A stretch of 64,000 bases of DNA from Glycomyces sp. NRRL B-16210 (GCF_000719515.1 NZ_JOGR01000001.1:556384-620383), one strand, 5' to 3'. Shown: positions 16,099 through 25,781, counted from the stretch's first letter. A program made the numbers and translations. Notes: a model not told the origin generated them from the letters alone.

Positions 16099-17928
16099 GT
16101 GAGCATCGAAGCCGCCGAACCCGCGACCGGACTGACCGATCCGCCCACCAGCCACGCAGGGCTGGTGGCCTGGGTCGGCGAGGTCGCGGCGCTGACCGAC
16201 CCCGACCAGATCGTCTGGTGCGACGGCACCAGGGCCGAATGGGAGCGGCTGACCTCCGAACTCGTCGCGTTCGGCTCGCTGGTGCCGGTCCCGGCCAAGC
16301 CCGACTCGTTCCTCGCGCGCACCGACCCCGACGACGTCGCCCGGGTCGAGGGGCGCACCTTCATCTGCTCGGTCGACCCCGAGGACGCCGGCCCCACCAA
16401 CAACTGGACCGCGCCCGACTACATGCGCGAGACCATGACCGGCCTCTACCGCGGCTCCATGCGCGGGCGCACCATGTACGTCGTCCCCTTCTGCATGGGC
16501 TCGCTCGAGGCCGAGAAGCCCATGTTCGGCGTCGAGCTCACCGACTCGGCCTACGTCGCCGCCTCCATGCACATCATGACCCGCATGGGCGCGTCGGTCC
16601 TCGACAGGATGGGGACCGACGCCGAGTACGTGCGCTGCCTCCACTCCGTCGGCGCGCCCCTCGAAGCGGGCCAGACCGACGTGCCGTGGCCGTGCAACGA
16701 GACCAAGTACATCTCCCACTTCCCCGACGACCGCGAGATCTGGTCCTACGGCTCGGGCTACGGCGGCAACTCGCTGCTGGGCAAGAAGTGCTACGCCCTG
16801 CGCATCGGCTCGGTCATGGGCCGCGACGAGGGCTGGCTCGCCGAGCACATGCTCATCCTGCGCATGACCAGCCCCGAAGGGAAGGTCTACCACGTGACCG
16901 GGGCCTTCCCCTCCGCGTGCGGCAAGACCAACCTCGCCATGCTGGAGCCGACCATCCCCGGATGGAAGGTCGAGACCCTCGGCGACGACATCGCCTGGCT
17001 GCGCTTCGGCGAGGACGGGCGCCTGTGGGCCTCCAACCCCGAGTACGGCTTCTTCGGCGTCGCGCCCGGAACCGACTACCGGACCAACCCGAACGCCATG
17101 CGCACCATCGAGAAGGGCCACACCCTGTTCACCAACGTGGCCCTCACCGACGAGGGCGACGTCTGGTGGGAGGGCATGGGCGAGGCGCCCGACCACGCGA
17201 TCGACTGGAAGGGCGAGGACTGGACCCCGCAGTCCGAGGGGCCCTCCAGCCACCCGAACAGCCGCTTCTGCACGCCCGTCAAGCAGTGCCCGGTCCTCGC
17301 CGACGAGTACGACGACCCGCGCGGCGTCCCGATCGACGCCATCCTCTTCGGCGGGCGGCGCGCCACCACGATCCCGCTGGTCACGCAGGCCCGCGACTGG
17401 GTCCACGGCGTGTACATGGGCGCGACGCTCTCCTCGGAGACCACCGCCGCGGCGGTCGGCCGGGTCGGGGTGGTCCGGCGCGACCCGATGGCGATGCTCC
17501 CGTTCATCGGCTACAACGCCGCCGACTACTTCGGCCACTGGATCGAGATGGGCAAGGCCGCCTCCGACGAGTCGCTCATGCCGCAGGTCTTCTACGTCAA
17601 CTGGTTCCGCCGCGGCGAGGACGGCCGCTTCCTGTGGCCCGGGTTCGGCGAGAACTCCCGCGTCCTCAAATGGGTCGTCGAGCGCCTCGAAGGCCGCGCC
17701 GAGGCCGTCGAGACCCCGATCGGGTACTGCCCGACCCCGGAGTCGCTCGACGTCGAGGGCCTCGACCTCGCCGAGGCCGACCTCAAGGCCGCCCTCCTGG
17801 TCGACCACGAGGAATGGGCCGCCGAGGTCCCGCTCGTCGAAGACTGGTTCGCCCGCTTCGGCGACAAGCTCCCGGCCATGCTCTGGAGCGAACTCGACGC
17901 GCTCAAGCAGCGCCTCGACGTTCAGTAG
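16099..17928 (+). CDS. pckG: Phosphoenolpyruvate carboxykinase (GTP)
   Basis: 609 aa, normal for the GTP-dependent enzyme, which converts oxaloacetate and GTP to PEP, CO2 and GDP at the start of gluconeogenesis in the cytoplasm. The P-loop with its reactive Cys, FPSACGKTNLAML, sits near residues 270-282. Also visible are NNW in GPTNNWTAPDYMRE, MYVVPFCMGS, the kinase-2-like GDDIAWLRF, and FGGRRATTIPLV. The GTG at 16099 has GAAGGAG upstream; an in-frame codon at 16036 lacks a site. It is monocistronic and followed by a strong hairpin. Confidence 0.97.
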   Translation: MSIEAAEPATGLTDPPTSHAGLVAWVGEVAALTDPDQIVWCDGTRAEWERLTSELVAFGSLVPVPAKPDSFLARTDPDDVARVEGRTFICSVDPEDAGPTNNWTAPDYMRETMTGLYRGSMRGRTMYVVPFCMGSLEAEKPMFGVELTDSAYVAASMHIMTRMGASVLDRMGTDAEYVRCLHSVGAPLEAGQTDVPWPCNETKYISHFPDDREIWSYGSGYGGNSLLGKKCYALRIGSVMGRDEGWLAEHMLILRMTSPEGKVYHVTGAFPSACGKTNLAMLEPTIPGWKVETLGDDIAWLRFGEDGRLWASNPEYGFFGVAPGTDYRTNPNAMRTIEKGHTLFTNVALTDEGDVWWEGMGEAPDHAIDWKGEDWTPQSEGPSSHPNSRFCTPVKQCPVLADEYDDPRGVPIDAILFGGRRATTIPLVTQARDWVHGVYMGATLSSETTAAAVGRVGVVRRDPMAMLPFIGYNAADYFGHWIEMGKAASDESLMPQVFYVNWFRRGEDGRFLWPGFGENSRVLKWVVERLEGRAEAVETPIGYCPTPESLDVEGLDLAEADLKAALLVDHEEWAAEVPLVEDWFARFGDKLPAMLWSELDALKQRLDVQ

Positions 17929-17962
17929 GGTTGGCGCGCAACGCGAACGCGAATCACCGCAA

Positions 17963-17997
17963 ACCGGGGCCGGGGTGTCGCGCACCCCGGCCCCGGT
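17963..17997 (+). terminator. Hairpin terminator after pckG
   Basis: A 15-bp perfect stem (ACCGGGGCCGGGGTG with CACCCCGGCCCCGGT) closes a TCGCG loop. There is no T-run, as is common for actinobacterial terminators. Confidence 0.75.
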
Positions 17998-18120
17998 CTG
18001 CTGTCCCGCTTGACGGGGCGAAGTGCACGAGCGGCGCGGCGCCGCCCGAGGCGAGGTTCGCGAACGGCGGACCGGCACCCGAGGTGAAGCGTGCGAACCC
18101 TAAATCGGGGGAGCCTACAA

Positions 18121-18897
18121 TTGCCGGTTGTGGCGATCTCGAACCTGCTTTACCGGATCTACGAGCGTCGGCTCGCTCGCGAGCTGACCGGCCAGTCCCT
18201 GCCCAAGCACATCGGCGTCATGGTCGACGGCAACCGGCGCTGGGCCCGCGACATGGGCCTGACCGACCCCAACGACGGCCACCGCGCCGGCGCCAAGCAC
18301 ATAGAGCGCTTCCTCGGCTGGTGCGACGAGCTCGGCGTCGAGCACGTGACCATCTGGCTCCTCTCGACCGAGAACCTCTCCCGGCCCAAAGACCAGCTCA
18401 ACCCGCTCCTGGACATCATCGACGAGCTCGCGGGGGAGCTGTCCGAGGACGACCAGCCCTGGCAACTGCGCATGGTCGGCGCCCTCGATCTCCTCCCCGA
18501 GGAGCACCAGGCCGCCCTCAAAAGCGCGCAGCAGCGCACCGCCGAGAAGCTCGGGATGCAGGTCAACCTGGCCGTCTGCTACGGCGGCCAGCGCGAGATC
18601 GCCGACGCCGTGCGCGCCTTCATGCTCGAACAGGCCGCCGCGGGGGCGAGCCTGGAAGAGGCCGCGGACGCCCTCGACGCGGACTCGATCGCCCGCCACC
18701 TGTACATGACCGGCCAGCCCGACCCGGACCTGGTGATCCGCACCAGCGGCGAGCAGCGCATCTCGGGGTTCCTGCTGTGGCAGTCGGCGTACTCGGAGTT
18801 CTACTTCTGCGATTCGAACTGGCCGGACTTCCGGCGCGTCGACTTCCTGCGCGCGGTCCGCTCCTTCGCCACCCGAGACCGCCGCTACGGCAAATAG
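18121..18897 (+). CDS. uppS: Isoprenyl transferase (cis-prenyltransferase, UppS family)
   Basis: 258 aa. Condenses isopentenyl diphosphate onto an allylic diphosphate with cis geometry to make the polyprenyl carrier used in wall synthesis. Diagnostic segments are HIGVMVDGNRRWAR with the catalytic Asp at about residue 36, the STENLSRP block, NLAVCYGGQREI, and the C-terminal PDLVIRTSGEQRISGFLLWQ followed by SEFYF. TTG 18121 was preferred because GGGGGAG lies 7 nt upstream; a GTG at 18091 is in frame. Actinobacteria often carry a short-chain (farnesyl) and a long-chain paralogue; I cannot tell which this is. Confidence 0.93.
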   Translation: MPVVAISNLLYRIYERRLARELTGQSLPKHIGVMVDGNRRWARDMGLTDPNDGHRAGAKHIERFLGWCDELGVEHVTIWLLSTENLSRPKDQLNPLLDIIDELAGELSEDDQPWQLRMVGALDLLPEEHQAALKSAQQRTAEKLGMQVNLAVCYGGQREIADAVRAFMLEQAAAGASLEEAADALDADSIARHLYMTGQPDPDLVIRTSGEQRISGFLLWQSAYSEFYFCDSNWPDFRRVDFLRAVRSFATRDRRYGK

Positions 18898-18918
18898 CCG
18901 CGGGCGAAGCCCGCGGCT
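18896..18918. terminator. Bidirectional hairpin between convergent uppS and pncA
   Basis: AGCCGCGGGC pairs with GCCCGCGGCT over a GAA loop, beginning within the uppS stop codon. The facing gene ends 12 nt beyond it. Confidence 0.7.
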
Positions 18919-18929
18919 CAGCTCCGTGT

Positions 18930-19484
18930 CTAGGAGAGGGTCACGCCCGCTTCTTCGAGGTCCTTCAGGGCCTTGGCCCTGGTCTCCTCCGCCACCGCCG
19001 CGGTGTACTCGAGGAGGACCGTCGTCGCGAAGCCCTCGGCGGCGGCGTCGATGGCGGTCGCGCGCACGCAGTGGTCGGTGGCGATGCCTACGACGTCGAC
19101 CGCGTCCACGTCGCGCTCGCGCAGCCACGCGGTCAGGCCCGTCTCGCCCGAGGAGCCCTCGAAGCCCGAGTACGCCGCCTCGTAGGCGCCCTTGTCGAAG
19201 ACCGCCTCGGCGAGCGTGTGGTCGAAGTCGGGGTGGAAGCCCGCGCCCGGGGTGCCGACCACGCAGTGCGGGGGCCAGGAGTCGCGGAAGTCCGGTTCGG
19301 CCGAGAAGTGCTTGCCCGGGTCGATGTGCCAGTCACGGGTGGCCACCACGTGGTCCCATCGTTCGGGTTCGGCGCCGATGAGCGCGGTGACCGCCGCCGC
19401 GACGGCCGCGCCGCCCTCGACGGCCAGCGAACCGCCCTCACAGAAGTCGTTCTGGACGTCTACCACGATCAATGCCCGGCTCAT
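18930..19484 (-). CDS. pncA: Nicotinamidase (isochorismatase fold)
   Basis: 184 aa. Hydrolyses nicotinamide to nicotinate for NAD salvage. The triad is visible as Asp 9 (IVVDVQNDF), Lys 98 (VFDKGAYE) and Cys 139 (GIATDHCVRATA). The metal site is DWHIDPGKHF (Asp 51, His 53, His 59) with His 73 in PPHC. FSAEPDFRDSWPPHCVVGT is characteristic of PncA rather than generic isochorismatases. It stands alone and faces uppS. Confidence 0.95.
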   Translation of the reverse strand: MSRALIVVDVQNDFCEGGSLAVEGGAAVAAAVTALIGAEPERWDHVVATRDWHIDPGKHFSAEPDFRDSWPPHCVVGTPGAGFHPDFDHTLAEAVFDKGAYEAAYSGFEGSSGETGLTAWLRERDVDAVDVVGIATDHCVRATAIDAAAEGFATTVLLEYTAAVAEETRAKALKDLEEAGVTLS

Positions 19485-19552
19485 GTCTTGATCCTATGGG
19501 CATTCGCCGACCGCTTCAAGCCACGGGTGGATCACGGCCCGGCGCCGGGTGC

Positions 19553-19590
19553 GCGAAGAGCCCGGAAGCGGCCGCTTCCGGGCTCTTCGC
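19553..19590. terminator. 38-nt perfect palindrome downstream of ctaD
   Basis: The sequence is fully self-complementary around GCGGCCGC, with arms beginning GCGAAGAGCCCGGAAG. It sits 11 nt after the ctaD stop and upstream of pncA. It should form a very stable hairpin on either strand. Confidence 0.8.
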
Positions 19591-19601
19591 GTGCTTTCGG
19601 G

Positions 19602-21278
19602 CTAGTGGCCCTTCACTTCCTTGACCAGGTGGCCCCACTTCTCGTCGAAGACGGGGCGCTCGGAGCGGATGCGCGGGAGGCGGTCGAAGTTGCGCAGCGG
19701 CGGCGGGCAGCTGGTGGCCCATTCGAGCGAGCCGCCGTAGCCCCACGGGTCGTTGGTCTCGACCACGCGCCCGGCCTTCCAGGACTTGAACAGGTTCCAG
19801 ATGAACGGCAGCGTCGACAGACCGAGGATGAACGCGCCGACCGTGGAGATCATGTTCAGCGTCGTGAAGTCGTCGGTCTTGAGGTAGTCGGCGTAGCGGC
19901 GGGGCATGCCCTCGGCGCCGAGCCAGTGCTGGACCAGGAACGTGGTGTGGAAGCCGATGAAGGTCAGCCAGAAGTGGACCTTGCCGAGCCGCTCGTCGTA
20001 CATCCGGCCCGAGACCTTCGGGAACCAGAAGTACACCCCGGCGTAGACGGCGAACACGATGGTGCCGAACAGCACGTAGTGGAAGTGCGCCACCACGAAG
20101 TAGGAGTCCGAGACGTGGAAGTCGACCGGCGGGCTGGCCAGCAGCACGCCCGACAGGCCGCCGAGGAGGAAGGTCACCAGGAAGCCGATGCTGAACAGCA
20201 TCGGCGTCTCGAAGGTCAGCTGGCCCCGCCACATGGTGCCGATCCAGTTGAAGAACTTGACGCCGGTGGGCACCGCGATGAGGAAGGTCATGAGCGAGAA
20301 GAACGGCAGCATGACCGCGCCGGTGGCGTACATGTGGTGGGCCCACACCGCCATCGACAGGCCCGCGATCGCGAGCGTGGCGGCGACGAGGGTCTTGTAG
20401 CCGAAGATCGGCTTGCGGCTGAAGACCGGGAAGATCTCGGAGACGATGCCGAAGAACGGCAGCGCCACGATGTACACCTCTGGATGGCCGAAGAACCAGA
20501 ACAGGTGCTGCCACAGGATCGCCCCGCCGGTCTCGGAGTCGAAGACGTGCGCGCCGAGCTGGCGGTCGGCCACGACCGCGAGGAGCGCGGCGGCGAGGAT
20601 CGGGAAGACGAGGATCACGAGCAGACTCGTGATGAGGATGTTCCAGGTGAAGATCGGCATCCGGAACATGAGCATGCCGGGGGCCCGCATGGTCACGATC
20701 GTGGTGATCATGTTGACCGCGCCGAGGATGGTGCCCAGACCCGAGATGGTGAGGCCGACGAACCACATGTCGGCGCCGATCCCGGGGGAGTTCACCGCGT
20801 TCGACAGCGGCTGGTAGGCGAACCAGCCGAAGGAGGCCGCGCCGCCGGGAGTGATGAAGCCCGAGACCGCCAGCAGCGAGCCGAGCAGGTACAGCCAGTA
20901 CGCGAAGGCGTTGAGCCTGGGGAACGCCACGTCGGGCGCGCCGATCTGCAAGGGCACCAGGTAGTTGCCGAACGCGAACACGATGGGCGTCGCGAACATC
21001 AGCAGCATGATGGTGCCGTGCATGGTGAACAGCTGGTTGAACTGCTCGGAGGAGACGATCTGGAGTCCCGGCTGGAACAGCTCCGCGCGGATCAGGAGTG
21101 CGAGGACGCCGCCGATCGCGAAGAACGCCATCGAGGTGACGAAATAGAGCAGGCCGATCTGCTTGGCGTCGGTGGTGCGGAGTGTGCGGGCGAGCCAGGA
21201 GCCGTTCGGCTCGCGGCGCACCGGCCACGGGCGCGCGACGACAGGCGTTGGCTCCAGCTTGGGCTCAACCGTGGTCAC
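19602..21278 (-). CDS. ctaD: Cytochrome c oxidase subunit I
   Basis: 558 aa, twelve membrane helices, the haem-copper core of the aa3-type terminal oxidase. Visible ligands are the haem a His in LFTMHGTIML, the CuB His-Tyr pair in FFGHPEVYI, the two further CuB His in AVWAHHMYATGA, and the haem a3 His in VVAHFHYVLFGT. GTG 21278 has GGAGG upstream. Other subunits (ctaC, ctaE, qcr genes) are not adjacent, as in many actinobacteria. It is likely transcribed alone. Confidence 0.97.
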   Translation of the reverse strand: MTTVEPKLEPTPVVARPWPVRREPNGSWLARTLRTTDAKQIGLLYFVTSMAFFAIGGVLALLIRAELFQPGLQIVSSEQFNQLFTMHGTIMLLMFATPIVFAFGNYLVPLQIGAPDVAFPRLNAFAYWLYLLGSLLAVSGFITPGGAASFGWFAYQPLSNAVNSPGIGADMWFVGLTISGLGTILGAVNMITTIVTMRAPGMLMFRMPIFTWNILITSLLVILVFPILAAALLAVVADRQLGAHVFDSETGGAILWQHLFWFFGHPEVYIVALPFFGIVSEIFPVFSRKPIFGYKTLVAATLAIAGLSMAVWAHHMYATGAVMLPFFSLMTFLIAVPTGVKFFNWIGTMWRGQLTFETPMLFSIGFLVTFLLGGLSGVLLASPPVDFHVSDSYFVVAHFHYVLFGTIVFAVYAGVYFWFPKVSGRMYDERLGKVHFWLTFIGFHTTFLVQHWLGAEGMPRRYADYLKTDDFTTLNMISTVGAFILGLSTLPFIWNLFKSWKAGRVVETNDPWGYGGSLEWATSCPPPLRNFDRLPRIRSERPVFDEKWGHLVKEVKGH

Positions 21279-21502
21279 CTGTGGGCCTCCAGATTCGTTT
21301 TCCAGGTAGCGAACGCAGCATAGCTCCGCGAGCGGCCGCGGACGCGCAGGGGCGTTGCGGAAGCGGCGTGGCGGTGCGTGATCGTCTGCTGCGCTCTCGG
21401 TGGTTCTCGCAGGTCGACGGTGCGACCGGGCATTGAGGAGGAGTGCCGCGCGCGGGCCGCGGACCGGTGCGGCCCCGCGCGGGTGAGCAAGGTCCTACAG
21501 GT

Positions 21503-21907
21503 TCATGCGCCGCTGCGGGCGTCGGGCTCCAGGGCCGCGTAGACCCGCTTGACCAGGAGGGCGGTCTCGTAGCCGACCTGGCCGAGGTCGCACCCGGCGT
21601 TGGCCAGGACGGCGAGCTGGGCGCGGTCGCCGACGGCCATGAGCAGCAGGACGCCCTCGTCCATGTCGATGACCGACTGGCGGATGCGGCCGGCGTCGAG
21701 GACCTTCGCCGCGCCGGTCGTCAGGCTCGCGAGCCCGGAGGTGATGGCGGCGAGCTGGTCGGCCCGGTCGGTCGACAGTCCGCGCGAGGCGGCGATGGCG
21801 AGGCCGTCGACGGAGACCGTGAGCGCCTCGGAGACGTCCGGGACCTTCTCCACGAAGGAGGTCAGGAGCCAGTCGAGTTCACCGACGTTCTTGTCCTTGC
21901 TATCCAT
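21503..21907 (-). CDS. Roadblock/LC7 protein of a conservon (CvnB-like)
   Basis: 134 aa. Starts MDSKDKNVGELDWLL and shows the roadblock pattern (VSEALTVSVDGLAIAAS, LASLTTGAAKVLD, EGVLLLMAVGDRAQLAVLA) typical of small actinobacterial regulators that partner a conservon sensor and a Ras-like GTPase. It lies 11 nt after the cvnA-like gene. The expected DUF742 (cvnC) and GTPase (cvnD) genes are absent; the next gene downstream is ctaD. Confidence 0.9.
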   Translation of the reverse strand: MDSKDKNVGELDWLLTSFVEKVPDVSEALTVSVDGLAIAASRGLSTDRADQLAAITSGLASLTTGAAKVLDAGRIRQSVIDMDEGVLLLMAVGDRAQLAVLANAGCDLGQVGYETALLVKRVYAALEPDARSGA

Positions 21908-21918
21908 CTCGCTGCTTT

Positions 21919-24342
21919 CTATTGGCGTTGTTCGTGCGCGGCGGCCGCCGCGATGCCGGAGGCGAAACCGGCGAGCCGGTCTCGGATCTCGGCCGGATCG
22001 ATGTCGGCTCCGCCGCCGGAGCGCGTGGCGGGCACGGAGCCCGGGAGCAGCCGGGTGCCCGGCGCGCGACGGGGCAGTTCGGCGCCGTTGACCCTGCCAG
22101 AGGATTCGAGTGCTCGGTTCACCTTCCTGAAGGTAACATCCAGCGTCTCGGAGCCTGGTCCCGCAGGCCCCTGGGAGCCGTTGGCGCCGTTGAGTGTTCC
22201 TCCGGCCACAGGCCGTGGTTCCGGGGCCGGCCCGGCCTTGCGCGGGCGCGGCACGATCGGCTCGACGGCGCTCGGCGCGGCCGCCTCGGCGCCCGTCCCG
22301 GTCACCGGCAGGTTCGCCGCGCGGGCCGACAGCGCCAGCCGCGCGGCCGAGCCGCCCGTGCCGTCGGGCGACAGGCCCACCGGGTCCTCGGCGTGGGCGC
22401 TCGCCGGGATGCGCACCAGCGCGAGCGTGCCCTTGCCCATGGTCGAGTGCAGCTGCTGCACGCTGATCGAGTGCTCGGCCGCGAGGCGCCCGACGACCAG
22501 GAGGCCCATGGTCGCGGTCAGCTCGGAGTTCAGCTGGGTCGGCTCGGCGAGGCGGCGGTTGATCGCGGCCATCGGCTCGGGCGCGAGCCCGATGCCGTCG
22601 TCGGCGATGGAGATGACGATCTCCGAGCCGGTGCGCCGCGAGGTCACCCGCACCGACTGGGTCGGCGGCGAGTAGGCCGCGGCGTTGTCGAGCAGTTCGG
22701 CGAGGATGCGCACCAGGTCGCCGGCGGGCTTGGTCTCCAGGCGGGCCGCGACGGGGTTCTCGACCACGACGCGCCCGGCGTCCTCGATCTCGGCCACGGC
22801 GTCGCGGATGATCGCCTCCAGCCCCGAGGGGTGGCTGTAGCGGCGCTGCGGGTCGCCGCCGGCGAGCAGGAGCAGGTTCTCCTCGTTGCGGCGCATACGG
22901 GCGAGCAGGTGGTAGACGCTGCGCCACTCGTCGGGGACGGACGTGCCCGGCGAGCCCTCCACGAGGGCCTCCATGACCTGCTGCTGGCGGCGGATGAGGC
23001 TCTGCCCGCGGCGGGCGAGGGTCTTCATCATCGCCTCGACGTCGATGCGCAGCAGGGCCTGGTTCGCCGTCTGGCGCAGGGCCTGGTGGTGGGCGGCGCT
23101 GAAGGCCTCGGCGAGGCTGTCGAGCTCGTCGGCGTAGCGCGAGTCGCTCGCCATGAGCGTCTGGCGCTTCGCGGCCTGGAGCAGCCGATCCACCTCGTCG
23201 GCGTTGCCCGCCTGCGAAACGGCCGCGACGGTCTTGGGCAGCGTGTCGTAGGCGGCGGTCAGGGTCGCCTCGCGGACGCCGTCGACGCGCAGGCTGATGC
23301 GGCGGGCGAGCATCGCCGCCGAGATGATCGCCGTCAGCGCCAGCACGATCACCAGCGCGAGCGTGGTCAGCAGCGTCCGCGACGAGGCGTCGCGCATCGC
23401 GTCGACCTCGTCGTCGAGGGAGTCGAGGATCGACTCCTGGGTCGTGTCCAGGGCGGCCACGATCGAGCCCTGGGAGGTCGAGAAGTCCTGCGGCGAGATG
23501 GAGGGGATGTTGCCGCGCAGGTAGATGCCGAGGGCCTGGCGGGCCGCCTCGGCCTCGCGGGACTCCGAGGCCTGCCGGTAGACCGAGGCGGTCTGGGCGG
23601 AGGCGTTCGCCTTGAACTCCACGATCTGGCGGTCGAAGGACCCCGAGAGGTAGGAGACGGTGCTGAGCGTGTCGCGCCCGACCACGACCGCGCCCTCCTG
23701 GGCGAGCATCGCGAGGTCGGCGGCGACGGTGAACTGGATCTCGGCGGCGATCCGGCTGGCCTGCATGACCGCGGCCAGGGAGTCGAGGTGGGCCGAGACG
23801 GTCGCGTCGTCGACCAGGCGCGGCAGGATCGAGGCGACGCCGACGATCTGGTCGGCCACGCCGCGGTAGACCTGGTAGGCCTCCTCGACGGCGGTGTCGC
23901 TGAAGTCGGCCTCGCCGGCGGCGAGCATGTCGAAGCCGGCGCGGGCGATCTCCAGGTCGTGGGCCTTGGCGAACAGCTCGTCGAGGTCGTCCTCGAGGTC
24001 GGGGAAGCGCTCGGAGGCGGCCGCGGCGGTGGTCTCGAGGTCGGCGAAGGCCCGGTCGGTCTCGCGGCGGGCGACCGCGGCGTCGAACTGGCCGCCGCCG
24101 CCGTTGATGACCGAGCCGACCAGCGGCGCGGCCTCGGCCTGGTGCACGTCGAGGGTCCGGTTGAGCCCTGCGGACAGTTCGGCGAGCACCTCGGCGTCGG
24201 TCGCGTTCTGGTACTCGTCCCAGACGCTGATGGTCTGGAACAGCCCGAGGACCAGCATCCCCATGAGCGCCGCGGCGATCGGCAGCATCAACTGCATGCG
24301 GATGGGGAGACGACTGGTGCGCTGCCGGGCTTTACGGGACAT
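21919..24342 (-). CDS. Nitrate-sensor-type histidine-kinase-like protein (CvnA-like)
   Basis: 807 aa. A helix at residues 17-37 is followed by a large helical extracytoplasmic domain of the nitrate/nitrite-sensing type (about 40-330), a second helix near 335-356, a HAMP-like linker and a helical dimerisation region. The HATPase_c domain shows the N box ELLDNAAAYSPP, G1 IADDGIGLAPE and G2-like TMGLLVVGRLA. A Pro/Gly-rich tail follows. A canonical phosphoacceptor His motif is not evident, as in conservon sensors. ATG 24342 has AAGGACG upstream. It probably forms a membrane signalling unit with the roadblock protein. Confidence 0.9.
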   Translation of the reverse strand: MSRKARQRTSRLPIRMQLMLPIAAALMGMLVLGLFQTISVWDEYQNATDAEVLAELSAGLNRTLDVHQAEAAPLVGSVINGGGGQFDAAVARRETDRAFADLETTAAAASERFPDLEDDLDELFAKAHDLEIARAGFDMLAAGEADFSDTAVEEAYQVYRGVADQIVGVASILPRLVDDATVSAHLDSLAAVMQASRIAAEIQFTVAADLAMLAQEGAVVVGRDTLSTVSYLSGSFDRQIVEFKANASAQTASVYRQASESREAEAARQALGIYLRGNIPSISPQDFSTSQGSIVAALDTTQESILDSLDDEVDAMRDASSRTLLTTLALVIVLALTAIISAAMLARRISLRVDGVREATLTAAYDTLPKTVAAVSQAGNADEVDRLLQAAKRQTLMASDSRYADELDSLAEAFSAAHHQALRQTANQALLRIDVEAMMKTLARRGQSLIRRQQQVMEALVEGSPGTSVPDEWRSVYHLLARMRRNEENLLLLAGGDPQRRYSHPSGLEAIIRDAVAEIEDAGRVVVENPVAARLETKPAGDLVRILAELLDNAAAYSPPTQSVRVTSRRTGSEIVISIADDGIGLAPEPMAAINRRLAEPTQLNSELTATMGLLVVGRLAAEHSISVQQLHSTMGKGTLALVRIPASAHAEDPVGLSPDGTGGSAARLALSARAANLPVTGTGAEAAAPSAVEPIVPRPRKAGPAPEPRPVAGGTLNGANGSQGPAGPGSETLDVTFRKVNRALESSGRVNGAELPRRAPGTRLLPGSVPATRSGGGADIDPAEIRDRLAGFASGIAAAAAHEQRQ

Positions 24343-24433
24343 CGAGGGGCGTCCTTTCTGAGAGCGACGATCCGCGCTGCGGCGTGCTGGTGACCATCTT
24401 CGCTTGTTGGTCCTGGGCTTCGTGAGGCGGGGC

Positions 24434-25780
24434 TCACCCCACGAGCGGTCGTGTCTCTGGGTAGCGGTACAGGCGGTGTCGCGTACGCAATGCCAGTGAG
24501 GCCGCAAACAGTACCGGTCCCACACGGCCGGTGTACATCGCGAGGGCCAGCAGCCACTTCGAGGGCTCGGACAGGTCGAAGGTGATCCCGGTGGACTGCC
24601 CGACCGTCGCGAACGCGCTCGTCACCTCGAACATGATCGCGGTGAGCTCGACCTGCGGCTCGAACCGTTGCAGCAGGAACACCCCGAGGGCGTTGCAGGC
24701 GACGTAGACGAGCGCGACGGTGAGCGCCTCGCGCATCACCGCGGGGCTGATGCGGCGGCGAAAGACCGTCACGTCGGGCTCGCCGCGCACCTCGGCCCAG
24801 ATCACCAGCAGCAGCACGAAGAACGTGGTGACCTTGATGCCGCCGGCCGTCGAGGCCGAGCCGCCGCCGATGAACATCAGGATGATCGAGCCCAGGAGCG
24901 AGTCCTCGCGCATCGTGCCGATGTCGACGGAGTTGAACCCGCCGCCGCGGACCATCGCGGACTGGAAGAACGCCGGCGCCAGCTTGTCGTACCAGGGCCA
25001 CTGGCCGAACGTGGCCGGGTTCGTCCACTCGAACACCAGGAAGGCGGCCCAGCCGCCGACCAGGAGGATCGCCGTTCCCGCGAGGGTCAGCTTGGTGTGC
25101 ACCGACCACTGCCTGCGGCCCCAGCGCCGCCGCGTCATCTCGAAGACCACGGGCATCCCCAGGCCGCCGAGGATCGTCGCCACGCACAGCGGCACGGCGA
25201 TCCACGGATCGGTCGCGTAGCCGACGAACGAGTCGGCGAACAGCGCGAACCCGGCGCTGTTGAAACTGCTCACCGAGTGGAACACGCCGTTCCACACCGA
25301 GGAGGCCGCGCCCATCCCGTACGCGGAGAACCGGATCGCGAGTGCGAGCGCGACCGCCGCCTCCACCAGGAACGAGAACGCGACGGTGCGCACCAGCACC
25401 GCCCGCACGTCGCCCAGGCTCAGCGCCTGGCTGATCTCCATGCGCGTGCGCAGCTTCGTGCGCAGGCCCAGCTTCTTGGACACCAGCAGGCCCACCAGGA
25501 CCGCGCTGGTCATGATGCCCAGCCCGCCGATCTGGCAGCCCAGCAGGATCACGAACTGCCCGAAGCCCGACCAGTGGCCGGGCGTGTCGACCACCGCCAG
25601 GCCGGTCACCGACACCGCCGAGGTCGCGGTGAAGAACGCGTCGGTGACGCTCGTCGGCTCCCCGTCGGCGTGCGCGACCGGCAGCATGAGCAGCAGCGCG
25701 GCGACGGTGATCGCCCCGAGGAAGATCAGCGGGACGAGCCGGGCCGGGTGGCGGAAGAAGGCCTTGAATCGGGCGGTCAT
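24434..25780 (-). CDS. Trk/Ktr-type potassium uptake channel subunit
   Basis: 448 aa with the four M1-P-M2 repeats of TrkH/KtrB. The selectivity filters appear as TSAVSVTGL, FNSAGFAL, MVRGGGFNSVD and ATVGQSTGI, each with its filter Gly. Compact length and a short N-terminus favour KtrB over TrkH. The start codon lies 1 nt past the stop of the regulatory subunit gene, so both are made together. It imports K+ driven by Na+ or membrane potential. Confidence 0.94.
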   Translation of the reverse strand: MTARFKAFFRHPARLVPLIFLGAITVAALLLMLPVAHADGEPTSVTDAFFTATSAVSVTGLAVVDTPGHWSGFGQFVILLGCQIGGLGIMTSAVLVGLLVSKKLGLRTKLRTRMEISQALSLGDVRAVLVRTVAFSFLVEAAVALALAIRFSAYGMGAASSVWNGVFHSVSSFNSAGFALFADSFVGYATDPWIAVPLCVATILGGLGMPVVFEMTRRRWGRRQWSVHTKLTLAGTAILLVGGWAAFLVFEWTNPATFGQWPWYDKLAPAFFQSAMVRGGGFNSVDIGTMREDSLLGSIILMFIGGGSASTAGGIKVTTFFVLLLVIWAEVRGEPDVTVFRRRISPAVMREALTVALVYVACNALGVFLLQRFEPQVELTAIMFEVTSAFATVGQSTGITFDLSEPSKWLLALAMYTGRVGPVLFAASLALRTRHRLYRYPETRPLVG

Positions 25781-25781
25781 G

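Noticed and set aside
16050..21323. A very long open frame on the plus strand (over 1700 codons)
   Set aside because: It is an out-of-frame shadow of pckG, uppS and the antisense of pncA and ctaD; high GC removes stops. Composition is Arg/Pro/Gly noise.
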